Part shown: piece after piece, positions 47,584 to 56,931 of the stretch
Layout: each line of letters opens with the position of its first letter
How positions within the stretch are numbered: position 1 is the stretch's first letter
From: Enterococcus sp. DIV1094
Lineage (GTDB): Bacteria; Bacillota; Bacilli; Lactobacillales; Enterococcaceae
Direction of reading: 5' to 3'
Length of the DNA: 64,000 nucleotides
NCBI RefSeq assembly: GCF_017316305.2
Contig: NZ_CP147250.1
Span: 1,976,001-2,040,000, forward strand
Position numbers and translations under genes: made by a program
The notes under the pieces: generated by a model
What the model was told of the DNA's origin: nothing
Seen by the model: the letters and a program-made list of their open reading frames with translations, nothing else
The model's database searches: none

Positions 47584-49059
47584 TCAGATCATCTTATTGA
47601 CATAGAGCTGTTGGATCTTTGTGACGAGATCCACCCATAAATCTTTTTCTTTATTAGGATCAAGATAAAAGATTTTACTGGTCTGATGAAACTTATCAAA
47701 CCAATCAGTCACGATCAAATCTGCCTGTTCGGGATTTTCAGTCAAACGGATCATTTTTTCATCAAACACTTGTCGTAACCGATTTTGGATATAATAATTC
47801 CCCGTAAGTGTTTTATTCATTTGTACATAGATCAATAATTTTTCATTTGTTTCCGATTGTAAAAGGTTATAGACCAAGCCGCTCAAATAATAAACGATCA
47901 ACGCGTTTTTTGGATGATCATGGAAAACTTCCGAGATGATCTGCTTGATTTGTTGTATTTGTTGATTTGATTCATCGATCTCAAGTGCTGATTTAGGGAA
48001 GTGCAACGAGTAGAAAAACGGGGTCGTATGCCCTAACATCAAAATGGAAACCAAAGAAAGCATCAAATAATAATTATAGAAAAACCTTTTTTCAGAAGAA
48101 GAGATCACCGGAAAAACTTGAGCTAGCTCTTTTGTTAACAAGGTGATCTGATTACATAGACGATTTCGTTTATTCGTCAACATGTAACCAATCAAACTTT
48201 TCTGCTGACTAGAGATGAGATTCGGAAAAAAACAATAGATCAAAAAATTAAAATGTAAGAGTTCATCAATTGCAGTTTCTTGCGGTAAAAGTTTAAACAA
48301 ATGGTGTTTAAAACTACCAGAAACATCTTGAGCCTGCTGCAATAATTCTAAAATATCATAGACCTCATTGGATTCAGGCATGATCAAAGCAGATTGTTGC
48401 GTACGAAGTGTGAAAATAGCAATCAACAAATAGAGATTTTCTTGATATTTCAACGAATGTTTTGAAACGAGCAATTTTTTTTATAATCGCTTCTCTCTTT
48501 TTAATTGACTCAATTTAAATTTATCAAACGGCCATTCCAATCCTTGGAATGCGTCAGATAAAATAAAAAATAGATAGAGCCGGATAAATAATTCATTTCC
48601 TTTGAACAAGTAACAGCCGTGGGACGAAACAATCTCGATCTCGAAATCTTGAAGTGTCTCATTCAATTGGCGTGTTAATTTTTCTAGATAAGAGGGCGAT
48701 ATGTACAGTTGTTCCAGTAAATATTTTTTTGGAACATACGTTTTTGGATAATTGACCATAAGTAATAAGTAGTTGAAACGGTTGGACTCTTTTAAATAAA
48801 GAAGTTTGATCTTATGATAAATCATCATTTTTATTTCTTGGTAGTCATCGCTTATCGTTATTTCCCCTTTATGTGTAGAGGAGATAAAGGAAGAGGTATT
48901 CAATTGCTGTTCAATCGTCGTATTCAATTTTCGGATCAATTCTTTGATCGTCCGTTTAGGAATAGCTAATTCATCTGCCAGTTCTTTCAACGTACATTGA
49001 CTTTTTTGCGAAATCGTATAGAGGACTAATAACTCTTTCTTTTTAGCGTCGATTAACAT
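47584..49059 (-). pseudogene. Mga-like regulator split by an in-frame stop
   Basis: The N-terminal part (49059 to 48481, 192 residues) has the Mga helix-turn-helix (CTLKELADELAIPKRTIKELIRKL) and the second HTH (VPKKYLLEQLYISPSYLEKLTRQL). It ends KREKRL at TAA 48481-48483. Two codons later, in the same frame, the remaining 296 residues go on (LLVSKHSLKYQENLYLL) with the PRD-like and EIIB-like C-terminal parts. Removing the one stop restores about 491 residues, the usual Mga length. So it is a nonsense mutation, not a frameshift. A TTG at 48474 could restart the second half. Confidence 0.8.
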
Positions 49060-49516
49060 AATGGACTCCTTTCTTACAATTGCTGTACCGATAGTGACAT
49101 AAAATGTGAGTGGAAAGTGTTTTCAATGTATGATATTCTCACATAGTAATAGATTTTGATTATATAACTTGTTATTTTAAGAAATAATAATTAGTTATCT
49201 ATTCTATTGTTTATTTCTTTGCTTATTTTGTCAAGTTGGAATCATTCAAATAAACTTGATTATAGTGATATATCGTTATTTAATTGATGTTTTTGTTATT
49301 TTTAAACTTTGATTTTTGGCGAAGTATTAGGTAAATCAAGCTTCTATTACAAAGGGACATATTTTAACCCCCAAAATATGTTATTATCGTTATTTTTTTA
49401 TCAAAACTTGTTTCTTCATGGTTTACATAAGTTTTTCCTACTGTGAAATGCGCTGGAGAGTAGGGGAAAATTAAAGACAGAATCATTGCCGGATATGAAA
49501 GAGATAATCGGAAAGG
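49060..49516. other. AT-rich 457-bp intergenic region
   Basis: Divergent promoter region between the Mga-like pseudogene and the TetR-type gene. Very AT-rich with long T and A tracts, as expected of an Mga-type target. TTGATT near 49256 and TATCGT about 17 bp on are possible elements, but I cannot assign a promoter firmly. No gene seen. Confidence 0.3.
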
Positions 49517-50074
49517 ATGGATGGTTTCGTGGGAAGAGTGACGAACTTTAGTAAAGAGTATTTACTATTCAAGAGCATGGTATATGCTGAAGAAAATGGG
49601 TTATCGACAATTACAGCAAGAAGTTTAGCTTCTTTTTGTGGATGTTCTACTTACCCGATCTATGCACATTTTAAATCAATCCGTATTTTAAAAGAAAAAA
49701 TTATCGAAGAGATTACGATCTGTTTTGATCGATACTTAGCAGAATATGTCATTGACGATTTTTTTAGTATCGTTCATTTATTAAAGGAATTTTTCTCGAT
49801 TCATGAGAGTATCAGAGGGGTAGTCATCAAATCTGAATTAGATATGGCCTCCTTGTTCAAACGTACCTTCTCAGAATTTGTTAGAGAGCATACGGGGATC
49901 AAAGAAGCTTATTTACTCGAACTACTTTGGTTGAACGCATTAGGAAGTTTGAATTCAGACAAGTCTTCAAAAGAATTTTTCGAAACAATGACGTTGATTT
50001 GGAATAAATTAGCAGAGTTAGAAGACGATTTGCCTGAAATGCTAACAAATATCCAATATGCTCCGATTGGTTGA
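49517..50074 (+). CDS. TetR/AcrR-type transcription regulator
   Basis: 185 residues. N-terminal TetR-like helix-turn-helix: EENGLSTITARSLASFCGCSTYPIYAHFKSIRILKEKI (about 27-64), then a variable helical ligand domain. Target and ligand unknown; divergent from the Mga-like pseudogene. ATG 49517 has AAAGG seven bases upstream; a GTG eight codons on is an alternative. Confidence 0.72.
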   Translation: MDGFVGRVTNFSKEYLLFKSMVYAEENGLSTITARSLASFCGCSTYPIYAHFKSIRILKEKIIEEITICFDRYLAEYVIDDFFSIVHLLKEFFSIHESIRGVVIKSELDMASLFKRTFSEFVREHTGIKEAYLLELLWLNALGSLNSDKSSKEFFETMTLIWNKLAELEDDLPEMLTNIQYAPIG

Positions 50075-50083
50075 TGTTGGTTA

Positions 50084-50114
50084 AAGCATCTCTTAAACAG
50101 AGATGCTTTTTTTA
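50084..50114 (+). terminator. Terminator after the TetR-type gene
   Basis: AAAGCATCTCT-TAAAC-AGAGATGCTTT followed by T's. Confidence 0.85.
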
Positions 50115-50307
50115 GAACAAAAAATACTGGTATCGGTAATCGTCGAACAGCTAACTGATATAAAACGGCAACCCTGACAATCAAAATAAGACACAATTTA
50201 CTTTTTGTATCATTTTTTGTCCTTTCAGCGATAGGCGCCATAGCAATTAGTTCGCTTATCTTTTTTACTGTGATATGATTGTGATAGATAAAAAGGAGCT
50301 GATAATT

Positions 50308-50643
50308 ATGAAAACATCAACAAAAGTAACGATTGGATTAAGTGTCGCAGCAGCAGCAAGTGTCGCAACAGCTGTGGTTGTTTCTGGTAAAGTGATCGAG
50401 AAAATCCATCATTTAAGTAACCGTACAAAAGTAAAAAAATTCGTGTACGACAAATTTGATGGAAATGAAAAGTTATTAGATGTCGTTGACCATTTATCAG
50501 ATAGCGATTTAGATTCATTGATGGGAATGTTAGCAAAGATAAAATCTGGCAAAAAGAAAATTTCTGTCTATGGTGATTCCATCAAAGACTCAACAGAGGA
50601 TGCAAAAGGCCGTCTGATGTCACTCGTTGAAAAAATGATGTAA
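50308..50643 (+). CDS. Hypothetical protein with N-terminal membrane anchor
   Basis: 111 residues from ATG 50308 (AAGGAG upstream). One helix near residues 6-28 (VTIGLSVAAAASVATAVVVSG) then a soluble, Lys/Asp-rich helical part. It resembles YtxH-type small stress proteins in plan only. Monocistronic with own terminator. Confidence 0.65.
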   Translation: MKTSTKVTIGLSVAAAASVATAVVVSGKVIEKIHHLSNRTKVKKFVYDKFDGNEKLLDVVDHLSDSDLDSLMGMLAKIKSGKKKISVYGDSIKDSTEDAKGRLMSLVEKMM

Positions 50644-50678
50644 AAACTAGTTTCATTCAATTGATCGATTGATTATAC

Positions 50679-50723
50679 AAAGGCACAAGCAGCAATGAAG
50701 GTTGCTGCTTGTGCCTTTTTTAA
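50679..50723 (+). terminator. Terminator after the anchored small protein gene
   Basis: AAAGGCACAAGCAGCA and TGCTGCTTGTGCCTTT around a short loop, then T6. The tnpB remnant begins directly after it. Confidence 0.88.
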
Positions 50724-50726
50724 ACG

Positions 50727-50885
50727 CATCACGACCGAGATATCAATGCGAGTATCAATATTCTGAACGAAGGACTGCGAATAAAAGACTTGGTTTAGAT
50801 ACAAATAAGAACCGTAGGAACTACGGAGATCGCTTGGTCAATAAGAGAAACCGCTGTGAGTAAAGAAATACGCTTACAAGTATGA
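50727..50885 (+). pseudogene. 3' remnant of an IS200/IS605-type tnpB
   Basis: The frame reads HHDRDINASINILNEGL, the RuvC-III motif with its catalytic Asp, then after TAG at 50796 continues TVGTTEIAW and KEIRLQV to TGA 50883. These are the C-terminal features of TnpB/IS1341 proteins. Everything 5' of it is lost. It is only about 52 codons, so it is too short and broken for ordinary gene finding. It is followed by a transposon right end. Confidence 0.75.
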
Positions 50886-50955
50886 TCTCTTCCCAAGAAA
50901 CTCCCACTTCAAGCGTTAAGAACCGTTAGGGTTAGCTAAGTGGCGAGTAGTTCAC
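50860..50955 (+). mobile_element. IS200/IS605-type right end with omega-RNA scaffold remnant
   Basis: After the tnpB remnant comes a structured stretch with CTTCAAGCGTTAAG and a CCCACTT...AAGTGGCG pairing, ending AGTAGTTCAC at 50955, typical of the TnpB right end and omega-RNA scaffold. The next bases (GTGTGTAACAAAAG, from 50956) would be the guide. The TTCAC end supplies the TGA stop of the convergent PucR-type gene. No left end or tnpA seen. Confidence 0.65.
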
Positions 50956-51803
50956 GTGTGTAACAAAAGAAGATAACAAAAGAGTAAATCATCCGCTTTT
51001 TTTAAATTAAAGCCTGTTTGTTCGTCAAATTTTTCAATCCGATATTGCAGGGTGTTCCGATGCATGAATAGCTGTTTAGCAGCTGAACTGATATTTCCGA
51101 AATTTTTCCAAAGTTCAATGATGATCTCTTCCATTTTAAATCCTCGGATTATTTCTTGATACTCGTTGGTGAGTTGGCTAGAAGTGACTAGCTCTTTAGT
51201 ATAGTAATATAAGGCAAGTTCTTGAATAGAGGTCGTTTGATCGGAGACCTGTATCTGCGTTTGTTTGTTCAAAAAAATCTTTCGCTCTTCATCAAACATG
51301 GCGGTTAGATTTTGTCCAGATGTGTGGAATGAACCCACAAATGCTTGTGTCGTCAGATCAAAATCGACATCAAGAGATAAAAAGATGCCTTTTAGATCCG
51401 CAGTATTCAAATAATTGGGGTGTTTTCTTTCAATGATCAACCCATCTGTTTCCGTATAGAGAAAAAAATCAAGTGCTTCCGGAAAGAGTTCAGCGATCGT
51501 TTCTTGCCACTCTTTTTGTAAAAACTCTGCTCTTTTTTCAAGATGTAACTGGATGATCCGGCAACTTTCTTCAGATACGTACGCCTGCTCCTCAAATAAA
51601 TAATGAAACCAAGGATGATTTTCTAATGAATAGGTTGTTTGGAATAACGCTTTCAAAAGATTCTCTTCTTGAGCAGACAAAGAGTTCTTGTCGATCCATA
51701 AAAAATAGTCTTCCACAATTAGAGAAAGAATGTGCTCATCAGGAGAAGGTGCATTCTTTTTTTGTGCATTTGGATACAATCCAAGTAACTTTTCTGTGTT
51801 CAT
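50952..51803 (-). CDS. PucR/CdaR-type transcription regulator
   Basis: About 283 residues. The last 60 form the PucR C-terminal helix-turn-helix (IELWKNFGNISSAAKQLFMHRNTLQYRIEKFDEQTGFNL). The N-terminal 220 residues are unassigned and may sense a metabolite. ATG 51803 behind GAGGTGA; ATG 51821 is an alternative. The stop codon (50952-50954) lies in the right end of an IS605-type remnant, so the original C-terminus was probably altered by a few residues. Target unknown. Confidence 0.75.
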   Translation of the reverse strand: MNTEKLLGLYPNAQKKNAPSPDEHILSLIVEDYFLWIDKNSLSAQEENLLKALFQTTYSLENHPWFHYLFEEQAYVSEESCRIIQLHLEKRAEFLQKEWQETIAELFPEALDFFLYTETDGLIIERKHPNYLNTADLKGIFLSLDVDFDLTTQAFVGSFHTSGQNLTAMFDEERKIFLNKQTQIQVSDQTTSIQELALYYYTKELVTSSQLTNEYQEIIRGFKMEEIIIELWKNFGNISSAAKQLFMHRNTLQYRIEKFDEQTGFNLKKADDLLFCYLLLLHT

Positions 51804-51935
51804 ACGCTTCACCTCATCCATTAGTTTACCATAGGACAGGGCTATAAGGAAAAACTCTTTGTGCTTCTCTTAAAAGCCAGTTATACTATTTTGGACAGGT
51901 AGAATGAGTAAATCTAAAAAAAGGTAGGATTACAG

Positions 51936-52427
51936 GTGGAAGAAACAGGACAACGAACCAAAATAGAATGGATGCGTGTGGCGATCGAAGAAGCAAAAAA
52001 AGCAGAAGCTCTGGCAGAAGTACCGATTGGTGCCATCGTCGTCCATGAAGGTCAGATCATCGGGCGGGGACATAATTTAAGAGAGACAACGCAAAATGCC
52101 ACGACCCATGCGGAGATGATAGCGATCCAAGAAGCATGTGAGGCGATAGGAAGTTGGCGTTTAGGAGAGACACAATTATATGTCACGTTAGAGCCTTGCC
52201 CGATGTGTAGTGGTGCTATGATTCTTTCCCGAGTAAAAGAAGTTTACTTTGGCGCCTTTGATCCAAAAGGAGGAACCGCCGGAACGTTGATGAATTTACT
52301 CGAAGATGAGCGTTTCAATCATCAAGCTTATGTAGAGGGTGGTATTTTAGAAGAAGAATGTGGGGAACTTTTATCAGCGTTTTTTAGGAATTTACGCGCG
52401 AAAAAAAAGAAATCAAAAAAGGACTAG
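51936..52427 (+). CDS. tadA: tRNA(adenine34) deaminase TadA
   Basis: Deaminates A34 to inosine in tRNA(Arg)(ACG). Zinc cytidine/deoxycytidylate deaminase motifs: THAEMIAIQEA (His and catalytic Glu) and TLEPCPMCSGAM (two Cys). Start GTG 51936, AAGGTAGG upstream. 163 residues, with a Lys-rich tail. Directly upstream of the SRP RNA gene. Confidence 0.94.
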   Translation: MEETGQRTKIEWMRVAIEEAKKAEALAEVPIGAIVVHEGQIIGRGHNLRETTQNATTHAEMIAIQEACEAIGSWRLGETQLYVTLEPCPMCSGAMILSRVKEVYFGAFDPKGGTAGTLMNLLEDERFNHQAYVEGGILEEECGELLSAFFRNLRAKKKKSKKD

Positions 52428-52459
52428 CCAAAGATAACGAAATGCGGTATACTATTCTT

Positions 52460-52582
52460 TGCCGAAAGGCTAGGACAATGGTGGGCTTGTGAAGCGTGTC
52501 AGATCCGGAAGGAAGCAGCACTAAGCAGGTGCCGCCATGTGTCTGATTGATTTGAAGTCAATAAGCCTATGAGGGCTTATTT
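52460..52582 (+). ncRNA. ffs: Signal recognition particle RNA (small bacterial type)
   Basis: Contains the SRP domain IV core GTCAGATCCGGAAGGAAGCAG and its partner strand CACTAAGCAGGTGCC, with the GGAA tetraloop. It sits between tadA and a metallophosphatase gene. A promoter TATACT (52449-52454) precedes it and the hairpin AATAAGCC/GGGCTTATT with T7 (52560-52585) ends it. Exact 5' end inferred. Confidence 0.9.
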
Positions 52583-52719
52583 TTTTGCTTTTAAGCGAGT
52601 TGAAGGTGTTTGGATTTTTGTAAAAAAGTCTGAGCATCTTCTTTTTTATGCAAAAACTTTCCATGTGGACAAAGCGCAACGCTATGGTATGATGAAAAAA
52701 AGCGAGGTGGATCTAAACA

Positions 52720-54126
52720 ATGGAAGAAATCGTTCTTTTACACACGAATGACTTGCATTCTCATCTTGAAAATTGGCCAAGGATCAGACGATACCTTGAG
52801 CAAAAAAAACGTGAAAATGAGAAAAAAAGCAACACAACAACAATTACGGTAGATCTCGGAGATTTTGTTGATCGCTGGCATCCTCTATCAGAAGCGACAA
52901 ATGGTCATGCGAATGTTGAACTAATGAATGCAGTCGGATATGACGCAGCAACGATAGGTAATAATGAAGGTGTGGGCAATTCAAAAAATGAATTGAATCA
53001 TTTATATGACCATGCAAACTTCGATGTGCTGCTCAGCAACTTATTCGATAAGAATACCTTGCAACCTCCTGAGTGGACAAAACCGTATAAAATCATCGAA
53101 ACCGAGCAAGGAACAAAAGTCGGTTTGATCGCTTTTACTGCGCCGTTCCCATTGACTTATAGTCCAAATGGTTGGGATATCCGTCAGCCTTATGACCTCT
53201 TGCCTGAACTAGTTGAGCAATTGCGTCCGCAAGTAGACGTTCTTGTTTTGATGAGCCATTTAGGCATCCAAGATGACTTACAAATTGCTAAAGAGATTCC
53301 TGCAATCAATGTGATTTTAGGGTCACATACGCATCATCTTTTTATTGATGGGAAAGTTGTCAATGAGGTCCAATTAGCCGCTGCCGGAAAATTTGGACAA
53401 TATGTTGGAGAAGTGCATCTTACAGTGGAAAATAAAAAAATCATCGCGCACTATGCCAAAGCGATTGCGACAGAGTCAATGACAGCATTTTTGGAAGATG
53501 AAGAAGAAATCACTGGTTATCTTCAACAAGGACATGCACTTTTGGCACAAAAGAAAGTCGCTGATCTCCCATTTGACTTATCGCTTGATCCGTTTGCTGA
53601 ACATTCCTTTATCCAAATTGCGTTAGAAGCAGTGAAAGAAAGAGGAAACACAGAAGCAGCGTTTTTAAATAGTGGGTTGTTTTTGAACAGCATACCCAAA
53701 GGTCTGGTCGATCAAGATCAACTCCATAGTGCGTTGCCTCATCCGATGCATTTGATCAACGTCACGTTGAAAGGATCGGATATGATTCGTTTAGTGTTAG
53801 AAATCGAAAAAAGCCGACTCTTTTTAAGAAATTTCCCCATTAAAGGGATGGGATTTCGTGGACGTATATTTGGCGAGATCCTCTATAGCGGAATCACTTA
53901 TGATCCGGTCAATCGAGCGGTTCTTTGGAAAAACAAACCGATTGAGGGAGAAAAGAGCTATACCGTTACTACGGTGGACCATTTGATGTTTGTTCCTTTT
54001 TTCCCAACGATTGAAATTGTCGGACAGGTCGAGTTTTTGTTCCCTGAATTTATCCGTACAGTAGTGGGAGACTACCTAAATGCTCACTACCCAACCAATG
54101 AAAAAGAAGGTATAATAGAGGAATAG
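52720..54126 (+). CDS. YunD-like 5'-nucleotidase / metallophosphatase
   Basis: 468 residues. N-terminal calcineurin-like metallophosphatase: LLHTNDLHSHLE, VDLGDFVDRWHP, GNNEG, LMSHLG, LGSHTHH. C-terminal 5'-nucleotidase domain (about 300-460). No signal peptide, so cytoplasmic, unlike secreted 5'-nucleotidases. First gene of the yunD-yutD-HAD-membrane protein operon. Confidence 0.87.
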   Translation: MEEIVLLHTNDLHSHLENWPRIRRYLEQKKRENEKKSNTTTITVDLGDFVDRWHPLSEATNGHANVELMNAVGYDAATIGNNEGVGNSKNELNHLYDHANFDVLLSNLFDKNTLQPPEWTKPYKIIETEQGTKVGLIAFTAPFPLTYSPNGWDIRQPYDLLPELVEQLRPQVDVLVLMSHLGIQDDLQIAKEIPAINVILGSHTHHLFIDGKVVNEVQLAAAGKFGQYVGEVHLTVENKKIIAHYAKAIATESMTAFLEDEEEITGYLQQGHALLAQKKVADLPFDLSLDPFAEHSFIQIALEAVKERGNTEAAFLNSGLFLNSIPKGLVDQDQLHSALPHPMHLINVTLKGSDMIRLVLEIEKSRLFLRNFPIKGMGFRGRIFGEILYSGITYDPVNRAVLWKNKPIEGEKSYTVTTVDHLMFVPFFPTIEIVGQVEFLFPEFIRTVVGDYLNAHYPTNEKEGIIEE

Positions 54127-54137
54127 GTGGTGAAAGC

Positions 54138-54821
54138 ATGTCGACGAAACAAAATAAACAACATACTAGTGACAAAAAAGAGAGTCAAAAAACGGCCGAT
54201 CAATCAAACGAACAAACAGTGACTGAAGAAGTGACGGCGGTTTTAGAAGAAATAATCGAAGAAACGAAACCTGAGAAAATCAAAGGAGAAATCGTCACAT
54301 TGACAGATGAAACGAATCTTTTGATCGGTGATCGACCTTATCGCATCGTCATGGATTATCGAGAGGGTTTCAATGCTGAGAAGCTTGGTGAAAGATATAG
54401 CGAAGTGCTTTCCAGATACGACTACATCGTAGGAGACTGGGGCTATGAACAGCTACGTTTGAAAGGCTTTTTTGATGCCACGAATCGACGTGCTCACCCA
54501 GATCAGCGAATCGATGCATTAGAAGATTATTTATACGAATATTGTAATTTTGGTTGTGCGTATTTTGTCATTGAACGAGTTGGCGGGAAAAAAGAAAAAA
54601 ATACCCAACGACGTAAAAAGAAAAAAAATCAAAATCGCAACAATCAAGCGCACATCGATGAGAAAAAAGCACCAGTTGAATCGATGCGTAAACAACCTGT
54701 AATCAAAAATCGTAAACCAGCAAGCAATAAAACAACAACAAAAACAACTGAAAAAGCGGCAGAACGTCCAACAAAATCAACTTCTAAGAAAAATTTTACT
54801 ATTAGACAAAGGGAAGAATGA
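54138..54821 (+). CDS. yutD: YutD-family protein with disordered flanks
   Basis: The middle (about 55-150) matches the YutD domain: [57 protein letters not shown]. An acidic and Gln/Thr-rich N-terminal 50 residues and a Lys/Arg/Asn-rich C-terminal 75 residues are low complexity; the tail could bind nucleic acid. Function of the family is unknown. 4 bp before the next gene. Confidence 0.85.
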   Translation: MSTKQNKQHTSDKKESQKTADQSNEQTVTEEVTAVLEEIIEETKPEKIKGEIVTLTDETNLLIGDRPYRIVMDYREGFNAEKLGERYSEVLSRYDYIVGDWGYEQLRLKGFFDATNRRAHPDQRIDALEDYLYEYCNFGCAYFVIERVGGKKEKNTQRRKKKKNQNRNNQAHIDEKKAPVESMRKQPVIKNRKPASNKTTTKTTEKAAERPTKSTSKKNFTIRQREE

Positions 54822-54825
54822 TCCT

Positions 54826-55590
54826 ATGAATTATAAAGGCTATTTGATCGATTTAGACGGAACGATTTATCGAGGAACAGAACCGATCCCCGCAGGTAAA
54901 CGCTTTGTCGAGCAGTTACAAGAAAAGGGACTTCCCTTTTTATTCGTAACCAATAATACAACGAAAACACCTGAAACAGTGGCACATCGTTTAGCAACAG
55001 AGTTTGATATCCATGTGTCACCAGAAACAATCTATACTGCTTCTTTAGCGACGATCGATTTCATGAAATCAGACGCGAAAGGCAATAAAGTGTTCGTAAT
55101 CGGCGAAGCTGGCTTGACGGATTTGATCTTGGATGCGGGCTTTGTTTGGGAAGAAGAGCAGCCAGACTATGTCGTAGTAGGGTTAGACAATCACTTGACC
55201 TACGAAAAAGTAGTGACAGCAACGTTAGCGATCCAAAAAGGAGCAACGTTTATCGGTACGAATCCTGATAAGAACATTCCAACAGAAAGAGGATTGTTAC
55301 CTGGGGCAGGTTCCGTTGTGTCCTTTGTAGAAACAGCGACACAAAAGACGCCTATCTATATCGGAAAACCAGAAGCAATCATCATGGATAAAGCGGTGGA
55401 GATTTTAGGGTTGAACAAAGAAGAAGTCATCATGGTAGGAGATAATTATGAGACAGATATCCAAGCGGGGATTCGTAATGGAATCGATACACTGCTTGTA
55501 CTATCAGGTTTTACTAAAGAAGAAGACTTGTCACATCTGCCAACTCCTGCGACTTTCGTCATGCAATCTCTAGATGAATGGAGTTTCTAA
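54826..55590 (+). CDS. yutF: NagD-like HAD-IIA sugar-phosphatase family protein (YutF)
   Basis: 254 residues. HAD motifs: nucleophile IDLDGTIY (8-15), motif [10 protein letters not shown], Lys-containing [11 protein letters not shown], and acidic motif [17 protein letters not shown]01457-like phosphatases act on small phosphorylated sugars or p-nitrophenyl phosphate; natural substrate unknown. Co-transcribed with yutD. Confidence 0.88.
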   Translation: MNYKGYLIDLDGTIYRGTEPIPAGKRFVEQLQEKGLPFLFVTNNTTKTPETVAHRLATEFDIHVSPETIYTASLATIDFMKSDAKGNKVFVIGEAGLTDLILDAGFVWEEEQPDYVVVGLDNHLTYEKVVTATLAIQKGATFIGTNPDKNIPTERGLLPGAGSVVSFVETATQKTPIYIGKPEAIIMDKAVEILGLNKEEVIMVGDNYETDIQAGIRNGIDTLLVLSGFTKEEDLSHLPTPATFVMQSLDEWSF

Positions 55591-55594
55591 ACGA

Positions 55595-56242
55595 ATGAAA
55601 AACAAACGATGGCAATGGGTGGAATATGCAGGGTTTGTTAGTTTGTTCCTGACATTGATCACTTTAGCAATTACACTAACGATCAATTTTCGGCCACTTT
55701 ATGTGTTTGATATCGGACATCTGAATATTTTAGAATACACCTCGTTGGATCAGGCCACATTACTCAAAAATTATGATCAGTTGATGATGTATTTAAATAA
55801 TCCTTTTGAACAAGTCTTGGCACTTCCAGACTTTCCCATGTCAGCGAGTGGCTTACATCATTTTTATGAAGTAAAGTTATTATTCATGGTCAATTATGCG
55901 GTATTACTGCTTACGTTGATTCCTAGCGGCTTGTTTCTTCGTCAACTGAAGAAAGATCAACGCTTGTGGCGATTGATTCGTCCGTTTCAAATCGGCATGA
56001 TCGTACCATTTGTTTTTGGTTTTTTCATGCTGATCGGCTTTGATCGTTTTTTCATTGTGTTTCACGAAACATTTTTCAACAATGATGATTGGTTGTTCGA
56101 TCCTCGGACAGACCCCATTATCAATGTCTTACCTGAGCAATACTTCATGCATTGCTTCATTTTGTTTTTCGTGCTGATTGAATTACTATTCGCTTTGATG
56201 GTATTCATAGGCAAAAGAGAACTGAAAAAAGGCAAGAGTTAA
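55595..56242 (+). CDS. TIGR01906-type integral membrane protein
   Basis: About 215 residues with four hydrophobic segments and a long outer loop (PLYVFDIGHLNILEYTSLDQATLLKNYDQLMMYLNNP), the plan of TIGR01906 proteins of unknown function in lactic acid bacteria. ATG 55595 or ATG 55574 are both possible; GGAG at 55579 is far from 55595 and past 55574. Overlaps or follows yutF directly. Confidence 0.78.
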   Translation: MKNKRWQWVEYAGFVSLFLTLITLAITLTINFRPLYVFDIGHLNILEYTSLDQATLLKNYDQLMMYLNNPFEQVLALPDFPMSASGLHHFYEVKLLFMVNYAVLLLTLIPSGLFLRQLKKDQRLWRLIRPFQIGMIVPFVFGFFMLIGFDRFFIVFHETFFNNDDWLFDPRTDPIINVLPEQYFMHCFILFFVLIELLFALMVFIGKRELKKGKS

Positions 56243-56278
56243 GAAAGTGTGATAAGCACACAGGATTTGATATAGAAA

Positions 56279-56327
56279 AAGCATCCATAAAAATCGCAGA
56301 AGGATTTTATGGATGCTTTTTTTGTTT
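56279..56327 (+). terminator. Bidirectional terminator
   Basis: AAAAGCATCCATAAAA and TTTTATGGATGCTTTT with A- and T-runs outside. Ends both the yunD operon and the convergent gene. Confidence 0.85.
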
Positions 56328-56835
56328 ATTGAGTCAAACGACTCCGTTTTTCAGGTTCTTGGTGGGCCAAACGGCTTGCAGCAGACGCGGCAATCGCTCC
56401 TACGATGTCATCTAAAAATGTATGAACGTTTTTGCCGTCGTGACTATTTAGTTGTTTTAAGATCCCTGGTTTTACTTTGTCGATGTAACCGTAATTGGTA
56501 AAACCGATTGTTCCATAGACGTTGACGATCGATAAGGCTAAAATCTCATCGATCCCATATAACCCTTCATCATCTTCAATGATATGTTGTAGCGGGGCCA
56601 TCAATTGCTTTTGTTCTGCCAAGATATCTAATTGAATACCTGTAATGATCGCATTATGGACTTCGCGTTTTGTTAAAACTGCGTTAATACTTTCCGCACA
56701 ATCCTCTAAGCTCAAATCTGAGATATAATCTTTTTGCAAAAACATCACTAATTCAGCGATATCTTCGATCGTGACTCCACGTTGTTTTAGGAGATCTCTG
56801 GCTTTTTCTTCTAACGTTTCTGTTTTTATGACCAT
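56326..56835 (-). CDS. PgpA/YutG-family protein (phosphatidylglycerophosphatase A-like)
   Basis: About 169 residues. Conserved blocks seen: LKQRGVTIEDIAELVMFLQ, LYGIDEILALSIVNVYGTIGFTNYGYIDK and HTFLDDIVGAIAASAASRLAH, matching the YutG group of PgpA-like proteins. No membrane helices typical of E. coli PgpA, so the enzymatic role is uncertain. ATG 56835 behind GGAGG; longer frames lack a site. Confidence 0.8.
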   Translation of the reverse strand: MVIKTETLEEKARDLLKQRGVTIEDIAELVMFLQKDYISDLSLEDCAESINAVLTKREVHNAIITGIQLDILAEQKQLMAPLQHIIEDDEGLYGIDEILALSIVNVYGTIGFTNYGYIDKVKPGILKQLNSHDGKNVHTFLDDIVGAIAASAASRLAHQEPEKRSRLTQ

Positions 56836-56931
56836 TTTTTGATTCCTCCGTATCTTCTTTCTATCTATATATAATGGTAACGTAGTACGTATAAAAAGCA
56901 AGAATCAATTTTTCTATCGACAATAGACAAG

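Noticed and set aside
50303..50311. TAATTATGA match to the predicted TldR guide at the start of a small gene
   Set aside because: Nine bases in an AT-rich genome is expected by chance; it covers a start codon, the preceding bases (GCTGA) are not a T/A-rich motif, and the match stops there.
52569..52751. 60-codon frame beginning in the SRP RNA terminator
   Set aside because: It overlaps the SRP RNA end and the next gene's start, and has no ribosome binding site.
55443..55451. Second TAATTATGA match to the guide
   Set aside because: Inside the yutF coding region with GGAGA upstream; no promoter and no suitable adjacent motif.
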